This document shows positions 30,197 through 39,272 of a DNA stretch of 43,234 bases, in pieces (within the stretch, counting starts at the first letter, position 1; every line of letters begins with the position of its first letter). This stretch comes from Pirellulaceae bacterium. Its GTDB lineage: Bacteria > Planctomycetota > Planctomycetia > Pirellulales > Pirellulaceae. The stretch spans positions 1-43,234 of the forward strand of contig JANQLU010000004.1 of the NCBI GenBank assembly GCA_028280445.1, given 5' to 3'. The position numbers and the translations under genes are program-made. Below the pieces are notes generated by a model. It made no database searches. It was not told the origin of the DNA and saw only the letters and a list, made by a program, of their open reading frames with translations.

Positions 30197-32101
30197 ATGA
30201 ACCCTGTCTATAAACACCGGTCACTGAATGCTGGTTTGGTTGCGGTGCGATCTTTGTGTTGGGTCGCATTCGTCGCTGCAATCCTGCTGCCTTTGACATC
30301 CGCCGATGGACAACCCCGACGATTTCCCAAAAAGGTTGGCAATTTCTCCGTCAAAGGCGAAATACGAGCCGTCAAACCTGGGCAACTGACAATTCAAGAC
30401 GAAAAAGGTGGCAGACGCGATTACCTCGTGCAAGATGTGGACGAAGATGCCATGTCGATCGGAAACGGATTGATCGTCAGCCTGCCAGCCAAAATTAAAG
30501 TCAAAGGGCGACTGCCAGGTCGATTGCTTGAGGCGGGAATGGTGGTTCAATTCACAGCCAAAGCCAACCGATCAGCACGCACTCAGGGAACGGTCACCAA
30601 CCTCGCCGTGGTCAATGTTCCATCATCGAAATGGAAATACGAACCAAAAGACGAACCAACGGGAACGAATTTTGTTGACGTTGAAATTATCGGGCGAGTG
30701 AGATTCCTCAAGAAAGATAAATTGTTGCTCGAAGTTCCAAAAACGAAATTTTCTCGAAAGGGACGCATTTCGGTCAAATTGGCCGAGTCTTCCGAGTTTA
30801 CGATTGAAACGGATGATCTCAATCGAGTCCGAAAGGGTGACAAAATTAAAAAGATGGAGGGAGTTCGATTTGACTCCGGCGACTGGGTCGTACGCACGGT
30901 CGAAGTCGAAATGGCTCCTGATCGGGAAGCGGCCACGTTTTCGTATCACGATCAACTGGAACTGGAATTTAGCCACCTCTCCGATGATCCTGGCAATCCG
31001 CGAACAGTGCGGTCGCGAAATTTTATTTTGAATACGGATATCTCGGATCGGCAAGCACAAGTTTTACTAGCCAAACTGGAAAACATGTATGAACTGATTT
31101 CAAAATACTACGGTCGAAATTGTTCTCCTCAAAAAATCGTTTGCTATGTCGTCAAAGATATGAAGAAATGGGCCAACGCCGGTTTTCCAAAACGCGGGGT
31201 TATGAAAATCCTCGAAGGTGCCGGAGTCACCATTAGCTTGACCAATGGACGTAATGCCGAGTCCGTCGTCTACTCGTGTGACAATCAGGGTGTCGTGCAA
31301 CACGAGGCCGTTCACGCATTTTGTTATCAAACGTTTGGCGATGCCGGACCGACTTGGTACGCCGAAGGCATGGCTGAAATGGGCCAATACTGGAAACCCG
31401 GTGAGCTTGAGGTTTCGATTGATCCGGTAGTGATCAAATACTTGACCAAAGCGAAACCCAAACCGCTGCGAGATATTGTGAAAGCCGGACAAATCACAGG
31501 CGACTCCTGGGAAGCTTATTCGTGGCGATGGGCTCTGTGTCACATGCTGGCCAACAATTCAAACTATTCGCGCAATTTCAAAAAATTGGGAGTCATGATG
31601 ATGCGTTCCCAAAAAGGCGCGACGTTTGACGCCGCGTATGGAAAAGTTGAAAAGGAAATGCAATTTGAATACGCCATGTTTTGCAAAAATTTTGGCAACG
31701 GATACCGCGCAGATTTGTGCACTTGGGATTGGTCCAAAAAACCAAAAATCCTGGCTGGTGGAGATTTTGCCAAATATACGGTCAAAGCCGCTGGTGGATG
31801 GCAAGCCACGTCGCTCAAAGTCAAAGCGGGTAATTCTTACGACGTGTTGACCAAAGGCACGTGGAAGATTGAGAAAAAAGGCAAAGAGCTGACAGGGGAT
31901 GGCTACCAGGGCGGTTCTGGAAAATTGCTCGGCGTCATCTACAAAGACTACAAACTCAGCCAACCATTTGAGTTGGGCGCACGGACATCATTTACCGCGC
32001 CACAAGACGGTCAGCTGTTTTTACGATGCAACGACGACTGGCTGGAACTCAGCGATAACGAAGGCGAGTTGTCGGTCTATTTCCAAAACTCAAAAAAATA
32101 G
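30197..32101 (+). CDS. Exported DUF1570-like zinc metallopeptidase with PA-IL-like C-terminal domain
   Basis: 634 residues. Signal peptide about 20-38 (SLCWVAFVAAILLPLTSADG). The N-terminal third has beta-rich, OB-like segments. The peptidase region carries HEAVH (His369, Glu370, His373) and a downstream Glu390 in WYAEGMAE, the gluzincin pattern of DUF1570. The last 105 residues (AGNSYDVLTKGTWKI ... GYQGGSGKLLGVIYKD ... FTAPQDGQLFLRCNDDWLEL ... DNEGELSVYF) resemble the PA-IL/LecA-like carbohydrate-binding fold, including the C-terminal ND ... DNxGxxxV pattern that carries the calcium site. Probably a surface or periplasmic enzyme acting on glycoprotein-like substrates (inference). GGAG of the palindrome at 30182-30191 is its ribosome-binding site. 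It diverges from the broken gene. Confidence 0.85.
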   Translation: MNPVYKHRSLNAGLVAVRSLCWVAFVAAILLPLTSADGQPRRFPKKVGNFSVKGEIRAVKPGQLTIQDEKGGRRDYLVQDVDEDAMSIGNGLIVSLPAKIKVKGRLPGRLLEAGMVVQFTAKANRSARTQGTVTNLAVVNVPSSKWKYEPKDEPTGTNFVDVEIIGRVRFLKKDKLLLEVPKTKFSRKGRISVKLAESSEFTIETDDLNRVRKGDKIKKMEGVRFDSGDWVVRTVEVEMAPDREAATFSYHDQLELEFSHLSDDPGNPRTVRSRNFILNTDISDRQAQVLLAKLENMYELISKYYGRNCSPQKIVCYVVKDMKKWANAGFPKRGVMKILEGAGVTISLTNGRNAESVVYSCDNQGVVQHEAVHAFCYQTFGDAGPTWYAEGMAEMGQYWKPGELEVSIDPVVIKYLTKAKPKPLRDIVKAGQITGDSWEAYSWRWALCHMLANNSNYSRNFKKLGVMMMRSQKGATFDAAYGKVEKEMQFEYAMFCKNFGNGYRADLCTWDWSKKPKILAGGDFAKYTVKAAGGWQATSLKVKAGNSYDVLTKGTWKIEKKGKELTGDGYQGGSGKLLGVIYKDYKLSQPFELGARTSFTAPQDGQLFLRCNDDWLELSDNEGELSVYFQNSKK

Positions 32102-32109
32102 ATTCTAAG

Positions 32110-32207
32110 TAGGGCCGGTTCCTACCGGCCACTTTATTGAATTTAAAATCAAGCGGCCGGTTCCCACCGGCCTTTTTTTTGGATTGGCCGGTGGGAACCG
32201 GCCCTAC
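32110..32207. repeat. Family R2 repeat, three arms, includes an intrinsic terminator
   Basis: Three arms based on GGGCCGGTTCCCACCGGCC: 32110-32130, 32155-32172 and, inverted, 32186-32207. Each arm is itself a 7-bp hairpin and the outer ones can pair with each other. It fills the gap between two convergent genes. Confidence 0.85.
32155..32180 (+). terminator. Intrinsic terminator formed by an R2 arm
   Basis: GGCCGGT-TCCC-ACCGGCC followed directly by T8, 54 bases after the metallopeptidase stop. Confidence 0.85.
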
Positions 32208-32209
32208 GG

Positions 32210-32809
32210 TTATTTTTTGGGTGCCTGTTTTTTGGCTTCCGGCTTCAATTCATCGATCGGTTTTGAAATTGCCTCGAGACGTAATCTGGCAACCTCCAAT
32301 GCTTTTTCCGCGATGCCAATTTGTCGGCGGTTTATTTCGACTTCTTGGGGTGAACTTAAGCCCCGAATACTAAACCGCTTGGAACGATCGAAATTCTCTT
32401 TGGCAACACGCAATCTGTTTTTCGCTCGCATAAAATCGATTTCCATGCTAATTTTGCGCGCGTGTTTTGTATTTTTTGCCAGCAACAATTCACGTTTGGC
32501 GAGCTGCAGTTCAAATCGATCCTGCGAGAATTGGGCCTCGTTGATCAAACCTCTGATAAATAATCGCTCGCTATGTTCGAACTGTTGCTGCATACGAGTC
32601 AATTGACGTTCGGCTTCGAGAACGGAAAGCTGGCTGGTCGCCAAAACGATTTTTTCGAGCCTGTCCAATCGCCGTTCAAGGTCTCGGATCTTTTGATCCT
32701 TGTCAGTTTCTCGATTTTTTTTGTTTTCCTGCTGTGCGCTGGCAGTCAGGCAAATGAAACTCAGCAAACTCACCAAGACTGGAACCATCGGCCGGAAAAA
32801 AATTGACAT
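32210..32809 (-). CDS. Secreted coiled-coil protein, unknown function
   Basis: 199 residues from the ATG at 32809, with AGGTG upstream. Signal peptide about 5-25 (PVLVSLLSFICLTASAQQ). The mature protein is almost entirely helical: heptad-like KIRDLERRLDRLEKIVLATS, EAERQLTRMQQQFEHSERLF, FELQLAKRELLLAKNTKHAR. Two related segments (SERLFIRGLINEAQF and SKRFSIRGLSSPQEV) suggest an internal repeat: a helical hairpin as in TolC-like or membrane-fusion proteins, where RG-loops separate antiparallel helices. Lys/Pro-rich C-terminus. A periplasmic adaptor-like role is a guess. The stop codon touches the R2 repeat. Confidence 0.8.
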   Translation of the reverse strand: MSIFFRPMVPVLVSLLSFICLTASAQQENKKNRETDKDQKIRDLERRLDRLEKIVLATSQLSVLEAERQLTRMQQQFEHSERLFIRGLINEAQFSQDRFELQLAKRELLLAKNTKHARKISMEIDFMRAKNRLRVAKENFDRSKRFSIRGLSSPQEVEINRRQIGIAEKALEVARLRLEAISKPIDELKPEAKKQAPKK

Positions 32810-32936
32810 ATAACACCTACGTCGGTTAGCTGGCAGAAAATAATGAGGCGGTTGGTAATCTTATCGTAACGCAAATCACAGCCAAAAGACTATATTCGAT
32901 CATACATTCCAGCGAATTCTGGGTGGTGTGATTAGA

Positions 32937-33104
32937 AAATCACAACCCGAAGCGTGAGCGAGGGACCAAACGACGCTGATGTGCGGTGAAACGTGGTCCC
33001 TCACTTACGTTTCGGGTTATGATTTTTGTTTAATGCAAAATCCTAGTGAGCGAGGGACTACGTTTCGCAACACATCAGTAAAGATTCGATCCCTCGCTGA
33101 CTAG
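32937..33104. repeat. Family R4 long inverted repeat (32937-33025) and a second, shorter one (33043-33104)
   Basis: First: 32-bp arms at 32937-32968 and 32994-33025 with 4 mismatches, core AACCCGAARCGT plus AGYGAGGGACCA. Second: CTAGTGAGCGAGGGA facing TCCCTCGCTGACTAG with one mismatch. The arms share the GAGCGAGGGAC word with each other and with the copy at 6769-6843. Lies just past the pepA stop, in a 312-base gap that otherwise holds nothing recognisable. Confidence 0.85.
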
Positions 33105-33121
33105 AGATTTCATAGATGACC

Positions 33122-34570
33122 TCATTCATAATTTTTGGCCAACTCGACGAGCGTTCTGACAAAACAGCCGGTTGCGCCGCCATCAATCCACGCTTGGGAA
33201 TCATCACCAAAACTTGGCCCGGCGATATCAATATGTGTCCAAGGAAGTTCGGCGACAAATTCTTCGAGCAATTTGGCTGCCGTGATCGCGCCACCCCATC
33301 GACCATCACCCACATTTTTAATATCCGCAACGTTGCTTTTGATATACTCGCCGAACATATCGTCCATCGGTAATTGCCATGCCAGCTCACCGCGTGCTTT
33401 TGCAGCCTCTGATACTTTGTCACAAAACGCTTGATCGTTTGTCATGAGCCCTGCATGAAATCGCCCCAGCGCTACCATGCACGCACCGGTCAGCGTTGCC
33501 AGATCAACAATTTTTCCGGCTCCCCGTTCAACAGCAACACACAAAGCGTCGGCCAGCACCAATCGCCCTTCGGCATCCGTATTATGAATTTCAATCGTTT
33601 TGTTGTTCTTGGCCGTCAGAACATCTCCCAATCGATAACATGATCCGCTGACCATATTTTCAACACACCCGATAATCCCAGTGACATTGATGGGCATTCC
33701 TAACTCGGCAATCGCTTGCACGGCCCCGACAACCGTCGCAGCGCCGGCCATGTCACATTTCATGTCAAACATGGAATCGCTCGGTTTGAGTGACAAACCT
33801 CCGGAGTCAAACGTCACGCCTTTACCCACTAGCGTTAATGGCCGCTGATCGGATGTTCCACCACGGTATTCCATGATGACCAGTCGCGGAGATTTTTCCG
33901 AACCTTGTGCGACACCGAGCAGAGCCCCACAGTTCTCGGCAGTCAGTTTTTCTTTATCCCAAACTTCAACTTTGACACCCGTTGAATTCCCCATTTCGAC
34001 ACAATGTTGGGCGAACGATTCCGGAAACAGTTTTCCGGCAGGTTCATTCACCAAATAACGCGTGAAATTCACGGCCCGCCCAAGGATTTCACCATGGGCC
34101 ACCGCCTGTTGATCTTGCGTCGACCAAAGAATGTTTGCGGGCGGATGAAGTTTTTTCTTTTCACGATACAAATCCTGGCCAACACATCCGACAATCGAGC
34201 CGCAAACGGCATCGGGCAAATTTGGAAAATCGAGAAAATAAGCGACTCGCTCCCGCTGTTTTTTGGCCAATGCTTTGGCAGCCGCGCCAGCAGCCTGAAA
34301 AGCCAACGAGGCGTTTGCCGTCATCGGGTCACCCAAACCAACGATACAAACCATTCCGGCAGCAATACCATCAGGTTCAAACAGAAACTGAACAGAGTTT
34401 GCACTCGTGTCGATCTCTTGGGTTTCAATCAACCTCGAAATCCTGCCATTCAAAGCCTGGTCAACCATCGTCGTTGGTGCCGGATGCGGATGATCTTTGA
34501 AAACGCCAATGACGATGGCATCTGCTGAAACATCGAGTGGGGTCTGTTGTGAAACAGTCGTAATGTTCAT
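33122..34570 (-). CDS. pepA: Leucyl aminopeptidase (M17)
   Basis: 482 residues from the ATG at 34570 (a GTG at 34582 is also in frame; no clear ribosome-binding site for either). The M17 core is unambiguous: VGKGVTFDSGGLSLKPSDSM with the metal-binding Lys and Asp, MKCDMAGAA, and the signature NTDAEGRLVLADAL, which carries the Asp and Glu metal ligands and the catalytic Arg. Near the end, DMFGEYIKSNVADIKNVGDG and LPWTHIDIAGPSF are family-typical. A di-zinc or manganese cytosolic exopeptidase, normally hexameric, that removes N-terminal residues from peptides. It stands alone between a repeat block and the divergent ubiD-like gene. Confidence 0.96.
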   Translation of the reverse strand: MNITTVSQQTPLDVSADAIVIGVFKDHPHPAPTTMVDQALNGRISRLIETQEIDTSANSVQFLFEPDGIAAGMVCIVGLGDPMTANASLAFQAAGAAAKALAKKQRERVAYFLDFPNLPDAVCGSIVGCVGQDLYREKKKLHPPANILWSTQDQQAVAHGEILGRAVNFTRYLVNEPAGKLFPESFAQHCVEMGNSTGVKVEVWDKEKLTAENCGALLGVAQGSEKSPRLVIMEYRGGTSDQRPLTLVGKGVTFDSGGLSLKPSDSMFDMKCDMAGAATVVGAVQAIAELGMPINVTGIIGCVENMVSGSCYRLGDVLTAKNNKTIEIHNTDAEGRLVLADALCVAVERGAGKIVDLATLTGACMVALGRFHAGLMTNDQAFCDKVSEAAKARGELAWQLPMDDMFGEYIKSNVADIKNVGDGRWGGAITAAKLLEEFVAELPWTHIDIAGPSFGDDSQAWIDGGATGCFVRTLVELAKNYE

Positions 34571-34815
34571 CAAATGGTTCACGTTCGTTGAGTGATAAAA
34601 CGAATTTTGGGCGCTTTCATCCTACCGGGCCGTTACCAAGTTTGCGAATACATAACAAAATGCCTCCCCGATTTTGGGGAAAACGAAGGTCTATAGGTGG
34701 CAAAGTACTTTAAATTTATCGCGGTTATGTAAACCACTTGCTTTACGGAGTTTCTTTAGAGACTTTTTGCAACGCCAGTATTCAGTTGCCTGACAGAATC
34801 GTAAGATCGCTATTC

Positions 34816-36657
34816 ATGGGCTATCGAACTCTCCAACAATGTATTGACGATCTCGACCGAAACGGCCAGTTGATTCGCGTCACTGACGAGGTTGATCCCC
34901 GTTTGGAAATGGCTGAAATTCAGCGCCGCGTTTATTGCAATGGCGGTCCAGCCGTGTTGTTTGAAAATGTGAAAAATTGTTCGTTTCCGATGGTTTCCAA
35001 TCTGTTTGGAACGATCGAGCGGGCGCGTTTCATGTTTCGAGATACGATCGAAAATGTTCGTCGCGCCATTGAGCTGAAAATCGAACCGAACCGCGCCATT
35101 CAAAAACCTTTGCGCTACATTCGCGCACCGTTGACCGCCATGGCAATGCGCCCTAAACGAGTCCGCCGAGCTGCCGTCACCCAACACTCGACAACCATCT
35201 CGCAATTGCCACATTTGATTTCGTGGCCGCTGGATGCTGGAGGGTTTGTGACGCTGCCTCAAGTTTATAGTGAGGATGCGACAAAACCGGGCCTCAACAA
35301 AAGCAATTTGGGAATGTATCGCATCCAATTAACGGGAAACCAATATGCCCTCGATCAGCAAATCGGTTTGCACTACCAGACACATCGCAGCATCGGTGTT
35401 CACCACAAAGCGGCTATCGAAGCCGGCAAACCGTTTCGCGTGAATATTTTTATCGGGGGAACTCCGTCGATGACTTTGTCGGCCGTCATGCCGCTGCCCG
35501 AAGGCATGTCCGAGCTGACGTTTGCCGGCGCTTTGGCAGGTCATCGAATTCGAATGAAACCGATTGAGAATGGTTCACACATTTACGCCGATGCCGATTT
35601 TTGCATTTGCGGAACGGTGTTCCCCGACCAACTGCTGCCCGAAGGTCCGTTTGGAGATCATTTAGGTTACTACAGTTTGGCGCACGATTTCCCCGTGCTA
35701 CAAGTTGAAAAAGTTTATCATCGCAAAAACGCAATTTGGCCGTTTACCGTGGTTGGCCGTCCACCACAAGAAGACACCGTTTTTGGAGAATTGATCCATG
35801 AGTTAACGGGGCCGATCATCCCGACAGTCTTGCCGGGTGTCAAAGCGGTCCACGCAGTTGATGCAGCAGGAGTTCACCCGTTGTTGCTGGCCATCGGTTC
35901 GGAGCGTTACACGCCCTACAACGAACCCGATCGACCGCAAGAAATTCTCACGCAGGCCAACGCCATCCTTGGGCAAGGGCAATTGTCTTTAGCCAAATAC
36001 TTGTGGATCATCGATCAAGGCTGTGTACCCGATCTCGACATTCACAATATTGAAATGTTTTTGATCAACTTTCTCCAACGCGTTGACTGGCAGCGGGATC
36101 TACATTTTCAAACACAAACCACCATCGACACATTGGACTATAGTGGTTCCGGTTTTAATCAGGGTTCCAAACTCATTCTTGCTGCCGCCGGTTCAAAAAA
36201 ACGAAATCTCTCTAACGAATTGGAATCCATTTCATCGATCGATTGGCCGACCGGGTTTAAAAATCCGCAAGTAGCCTTGGCCGGTGTGCTAGCCATCGAG
36301 GGCCCCAAATATTCACAAAATAGTACTTCGGAAGACGTTGAAAAATTTTGTCGCGCGTTTCAAAACAACGCGGCTATTGATGGATTTCCACTCATTGTTG
36401 TTGTTGACGATTCTGAATTTTGTGTGAAATCGCTGAATAATTTTTTGTGGATGGTTTTCACGCGCAGCGATCCCGCTCAGGACGTTCATGGTATCGATTC
36501 GGGCGTCCGCCAAAAACATTGGGGCTGCCGCGGTAGCCTGGTCATTGATGCTCGAATCAAGCCACATCACGCACCTCCACTGGTCGAAGATCCGGAGATT
36601 ACCAAGCGTGTCGACGCACGTGCGGCCCGCAACGACGCCTTGGCAAAATACCTGTAA
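34816..36657 (+). CDS. UbiD-family prenylated-FMN-dependent decarboxylase
   Basis: 613 residues from the ATG at 34816; an upstream in-frame TTG would add 26 residues that are not part of the family. The start MGYRTLQQCIDDLDRNGQLI is typical of UbiD. Core motifs are NLGMYRIQL, the DADFCICGTVFPDQLLPEGP stretch followed by FGDHLGYYSL, where Glu and His residues handle decarboxylation and prFMN binding, and FTVVGRPPQEDTVFGELIHE. UbiD-type enzymes decarboxylate aromatic or unsaturated acids in ubiquinone or menaquinone biosynthesis; a planctomycete would most likely use one in menaquinone synthesis, but the substrate is not readable here. The UbiX partner is not in the window. Confidence 0.93.
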   Translation: MGYRTLQQCIDDLDRNGQLIRVTDEVDPRLEMAEIQRRVYCNGGPAVLFENVKNCSFPMVSNLFGTIERARFMFRDTIENVRRAIELKIEPNRAIQKPLRYIRAPLTAMAMRPKRVRRAAVTQHSTTISQLPHLISWPLDAGGFVTLPQVYSEDATKPGLNKSNLGMYRIQLTGNQYALDQQIGLHYQTHRSIGVHHKAAIEAGKPFRVNIFIGGTPSMTLSAVMPLPEGMSELTFAGALAGHRIRMKPIENGSHIYADADFCICGTVFPDQLLPEGPFGDHLGYYSLAHDFPVLQVEKVYHRKNAIWPFTVVGRPPQEDTVFGELIHELTGPIIPTVLPGVKAVHAVDAAGVHPLLLAIGSERYTPYNEPDRPQEILTQANAILGQGQLSLAKYLWIIDQGCVPDLDIHNIEMFLINFLQRVDWQRDLHFQTQTTIDTLDYSGSGFNQGSKLILAAAGSKKRNLSNELESISSIDWPTGFKNPQVALAGVLAIEGPKYSQNSTSEDVEKFCRAFQNNAAIDGFPLIVVVDDSEFCVKSLNNFLWMVFTRSDPAQDVHGIDSGVRQKHWGCRGSLVIDARIKPHHAPPLVEDPEITKRVDARAARNDALAKYL

Positions 36658-36751
36658 TCTTTAGATTGATGAGAACATTTCGCGGTTTGAATCACCCTGT
36701 TACAACAGGATTTACGCGTCTTGGTTAGACATCTCACGCCGGAGGATTCCG

Positions 36752-37612
36752 TTGAGCGAATTGGATCTTGATAAACGTCTCAAAGAAATCATGGAGCATC
36801 CCAGCTATCGGCTCGCGTTTCGCGACCTGGATTATCTGGGCCGCGAAGACTTGCGACCTCTGCGGCTTGAGTTGGAATTACTCAAACCGGAAATGCTGCT
36901 CGAAGAAAAAGGGATCAAATCAACGATTTGCGTGTTTGGGGGTACTCAAATTATTCCCCAATCCGAAGCCGATGAAAAAATGGCGCAAGCCAAAACGGCC
37001 ATCAAAAACAATCCAGACGATGCGATTGCCAAACGAGATATGATTCGCGCTGAAAACTATGCCGAAAATGTCCGCTATTACAACGAATGTCGTGAATTTG
37101 CAAAAATCGTTTCCGAATACGCCAAGGCAAACAACATGCCGGGCGAGTTTGTCATCAAGACCGGTGGCGGACCTGGAATTATGGAAGCGGGCAATCGTGG
37201 TGCGTACGACGCCGAAATGCCCTCCATCGGTTTAAATATTATTCTGCCGTTTGAACAAACGCCAAACGCCTACGTCACTCCCGGACTCTGTTTTCAATTC
37301 AACTACTTTGCAATTCGCAAAATGCATTTCCTGTTGCGCGCCGAAGCGCTAATTTGCTTCCCGGGTGGTTTTGGAACTCTCGATGAATTGTTTACAGCTT
37401 TAACACTGCGCCAAACAACGCGCTCGCAGGAAATCCCGATCATCTTGTACGGCAGCGAGTACTGGAAACAGGTTATCAATTTCCAGTTTCTCGCTGACCA
37501 GGGAGTCATTAGCGATGAACACCTGGACCTCATCGACTTTACAGATACTCCTCAGGAAACGCTGGATTTGATTGTCGATTATCACGCCAAATTGGACGCT
37601 ACCAAGCAGTAA
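36752..37612 (+). CDS. LOG-family protein (TIGR00730-like), TTG start
   Basis: 286 residues. The start is a TTG at 36752, decided by a perfect GGAGG at 36741-36745 and by the absence of an ATG until residue 14. The Rossmann-like LOG fold shows VIKTGGGPGIMEAGNRGAYD and the signature PGGFGTLDELFTAL at about 204-217, which contains the catalytic Glu. LOG proteins release free bases from nucleoside 5'-monophosphates (cytokinin-type phosphoribohydrolase), and bacterial members are often misnamed lysine decarboxylases. A longer N-terminal helical region (about 1-100) than the plant-type enzymes matches the longer bacterial subgroup. A small membrane protein gene follows 11 bases later. Confidence 0.93.
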   Translation: MSELDLDKRLKEIMEHPSYRLAFRDLDYLGREDLRPLRLELELLKPEMLLEEKGIKSTICVFGGTQIIPQSEADEKMAQAKTAIKNNPDDAIAKRDMIRAENYAENVRYYNECREFAKIVSEYAKANNMPGEFVIKTGGGPGIMEAGNRGAYDAEMPSIGLNIILPFEQTPNAYVTPGLCFQFNYFAIRKMHFLLRAEALICFPGGFGTLDELFTALTLRQTTRSQEIPIILYGSEYWKQVINFQFLADQGVISDEHLDLIDFTDTPQETLDLIVDYHAKLDATKQ

Positions 37613-37623
37613 CGGTCGCCATC

Positions 37624-37917
37624 ATGATGCAACGCTCCGATCAAGAAAAACAAAAACCAAAAAATCGGAGCAAACAGCAGTACGAAAAACCGTCTAACGT
37701 CATGTTGTTTGTAGCGGTGTTGTTGCTGATACCTGCAATGCTCACCGCTTTTGTAGTCACGTGCACCGCGACGGTCACCGTAGGTAATCAATTTGGTAGC
37801 CTCTACAGCGATCTTTTCCCTTTGGGAATTTTGGCTGGATTTTTTGGCGCGTTGATGGTGGCCGTCGTTTTAGTATGGTTCGCCATCATCACGACTTCAG
37901 AACGAAAAATGAAGTAG
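37624..37917 (+). CDS. Small two-helix membrane protein, unknown function
   Basis: 97 residues. A hydrophilic, Lys/Gln-rich N-terminus (about 1-25) precedes two hydrophobic helices (about 26-47 and 65-89), with a short basic C-terminus (SERKMK). It starts 11 bases after the LOG gene stop, so it is co-transcribed. The TAG stop codon is the first three bases of an R2 repeat (TAGGGCCGG), so the repeat's insertion may have set the C-terminus. No family recognised. Confidence 0.75.
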   Translation: MMQRSDQEKQKPKNRSKQQYEKPSNVMLFVAVLLLIPAMLTAFVVTCTATVTVGNQFGSLYSDLFPLGILAGFFGALMVAVVLVWFAIITTSERKMK

Positions 37918-38008
37918 GGCCGGTTCCCACCGGCCAATTTAACAAAACGGCCGGTGGGAACCGGCCCTACTTGTCAGAATTTCATGGATCGCTTCGTGCT
38001 TGTATCAG
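37915..38008. repeat. Repeat block: family R2 (37915-37970) and R5 half-copy (37990-38008)
   Basis: R2: TAGGGCCGGTTCCCACCGGC facing GCCGGTGGGAACCGGCCCTA, nearly perfect. R5 half-copy: CGCTTCGTGCTTGTATCAG, identical to part of the right arm at 26131-26148. The block separates the convergent small-membrane-protein and deoxyhypusine-synthase-like genes. Confidence 0.85.
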
Positions 38009-38013
38009 CCAAA

Positions 38014-39027
38014 CTACTGATCCAACACGTAAGCAAAAATCAACGGCGCCACAATCGACGCATCCGAATTGATCATGAATGTTGGTGTATCGACATCGAG
38101 TTTGAACCAGGTAATTTTCTCACTGGGGATCGCGCCGGAATACGAACCGTAGGAAGTTGTCGAATCCGAGATTTGAGAAAAATAAGCCCAAAAACGACAA
38201 TCGGTCCGCTTGAGATCCTGGATGATGGTAGGGACAGAACAAATCGCGAAATCACCCGCAATCCCACCGCCGATTTGAAAGAAACCAATTGGATGATTTT
38301 CCTGGGTCTCCAAATACCAACGAACCAGATGCTCCATTTGCTCCGTACCGGTTTTAATTGCCGAGTGTGACGAAACGACACCTTCGATCACCCGCGCCGC
38401 AAAAATATTGGCCAAAGTTGAATCTTCGAAACCAGGTGAATAAACCGGAATATTTTTTTCCCACGCCGCATACAACCAAGAGTGTTCCACCGGAATTTGA
38501 AAGTATTCATCGAGTCGTTTTTTGCGAAACAACTCGTAATGAATTTCAAATGGAAACATCGACTCGCCATTTTCGGCCAACCGCTGCGTAACACCAATAA
38601 ACTCTCGCTCCAGATGCCGCATCACGGTTTCCGGAATGCAAGTATCTGTAACTCGATTAAACCCTTCGTCGCGAATCGCCAATTCATCTTCGGGTGTCAG
38701 ATTGCGATAATTGCGAACCGCTTTGTATTCGTTGTGAGCAACCAGATTAAAAACATCTTCTTCCAGATTCGCCGCCGTGCAAGAAATCGCGTGCACCTTG
38801 TCCTGTCGAATCATCTCAGCCAACGAAATTCCCAACTCAGCCGTACTCATGGCTCCGGCCAGTGAAACCAGCATCCGGCCGCCAGATTCAATCAAATCAC
38901 AATAACCTTGGGCTGCGTCAATCGTCTCGCGGGCGTTGAAATGCAAGAAATGGCGTTGCAAGAATTTTGAAACAGGGCCGGATTTTCTTGCTGTTTGCCT
39001 GCCGAACGCTTCTGATTTCTGGTCCAT
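38014..39027 (-). CDS. Deoxyhypusine synthase-like protein
   Basis: 337 residues. The family fold is clear: VSLAGAMSTAELGISLAEMI, AISCTAANLEEDVFNLVAH near the N-terminus, YSPGFEDSTLANIF in the middle, GFFQIGGGIAGDFAICSVPT, and EKITWFKLDVDTPTFMINSD at the end. Lys309 in WFK corresponds to the active-site Lys that forms the imine with the aminobutyl group in eukaryotic and archaeal deoxyhypusine synthase. The GGGxxKHH of eukaryotes is GGGIAGDF here, as in bacterial homologues. Bacteria lack eIF5A, and characterised bacterial members make homospermidine or related polyamines; that is the more likely reaction. It is NAD-dependent and cytosolic. No other polyamine gene is nearby. Confidence 0.9.
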   Translation of the reverse strand: MDQKSEAFGRQTARKSGPVSKFLQRHFLHFNARETIDAAQGYCDLIESGGRMLVSLAGAMSTAELGISLAEMIRQDKVHAISCTAANLEEDVFNLVAHNEYKAVRNYRNLTPEDELAIRDEGFNRVTDTCIPETVMRHLEREFIGVTQRLAENGESMFPFEIHYELFRKKRLDEYFQIPVEHSWLYAAWEKNIPVYSPGFEDSTLANIFAARVIEGVVSSHSAIKTGTEQMEHLVRWYLETQENHPIGFFQIGGGIAGDFAICSVPTIIQDLKRTDCRFWAYFSQISDSTTSYGSYSGAIPSEKITWFKLDVDTPTFMINSDASIVAPLIFAYVLDQ

Positions 39028-39272
39028 TTTTCTTCAGCTTTCATCAACAAAAATGTTGGCTTTATTCAACAAATGTAAACTCAAAAAATCAACCGCCACA
39101 CCGTAGTGTTGTTTTTATGCAACAACGCGATTGGATCGACTCCGAAAAAACAGCAAAAACCACGGGAGTTTTGGCGTGGCACCTGCAAATCCACTTTATG
39201 GCATCGAGTTTGCGATTTGCTGTGAAAAACCAAATACAGCGAAACCAAATCTTGTCTTCGGAATAAATCCAA

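Noticed and set aside
39117..39266. 49-codon plus-strand frame just before the 39273 gene
   Set aside because: Starts with ATG but has no ribosome-binding site and no recognisable motif; could be leader sequence. Kept out for lack of support.
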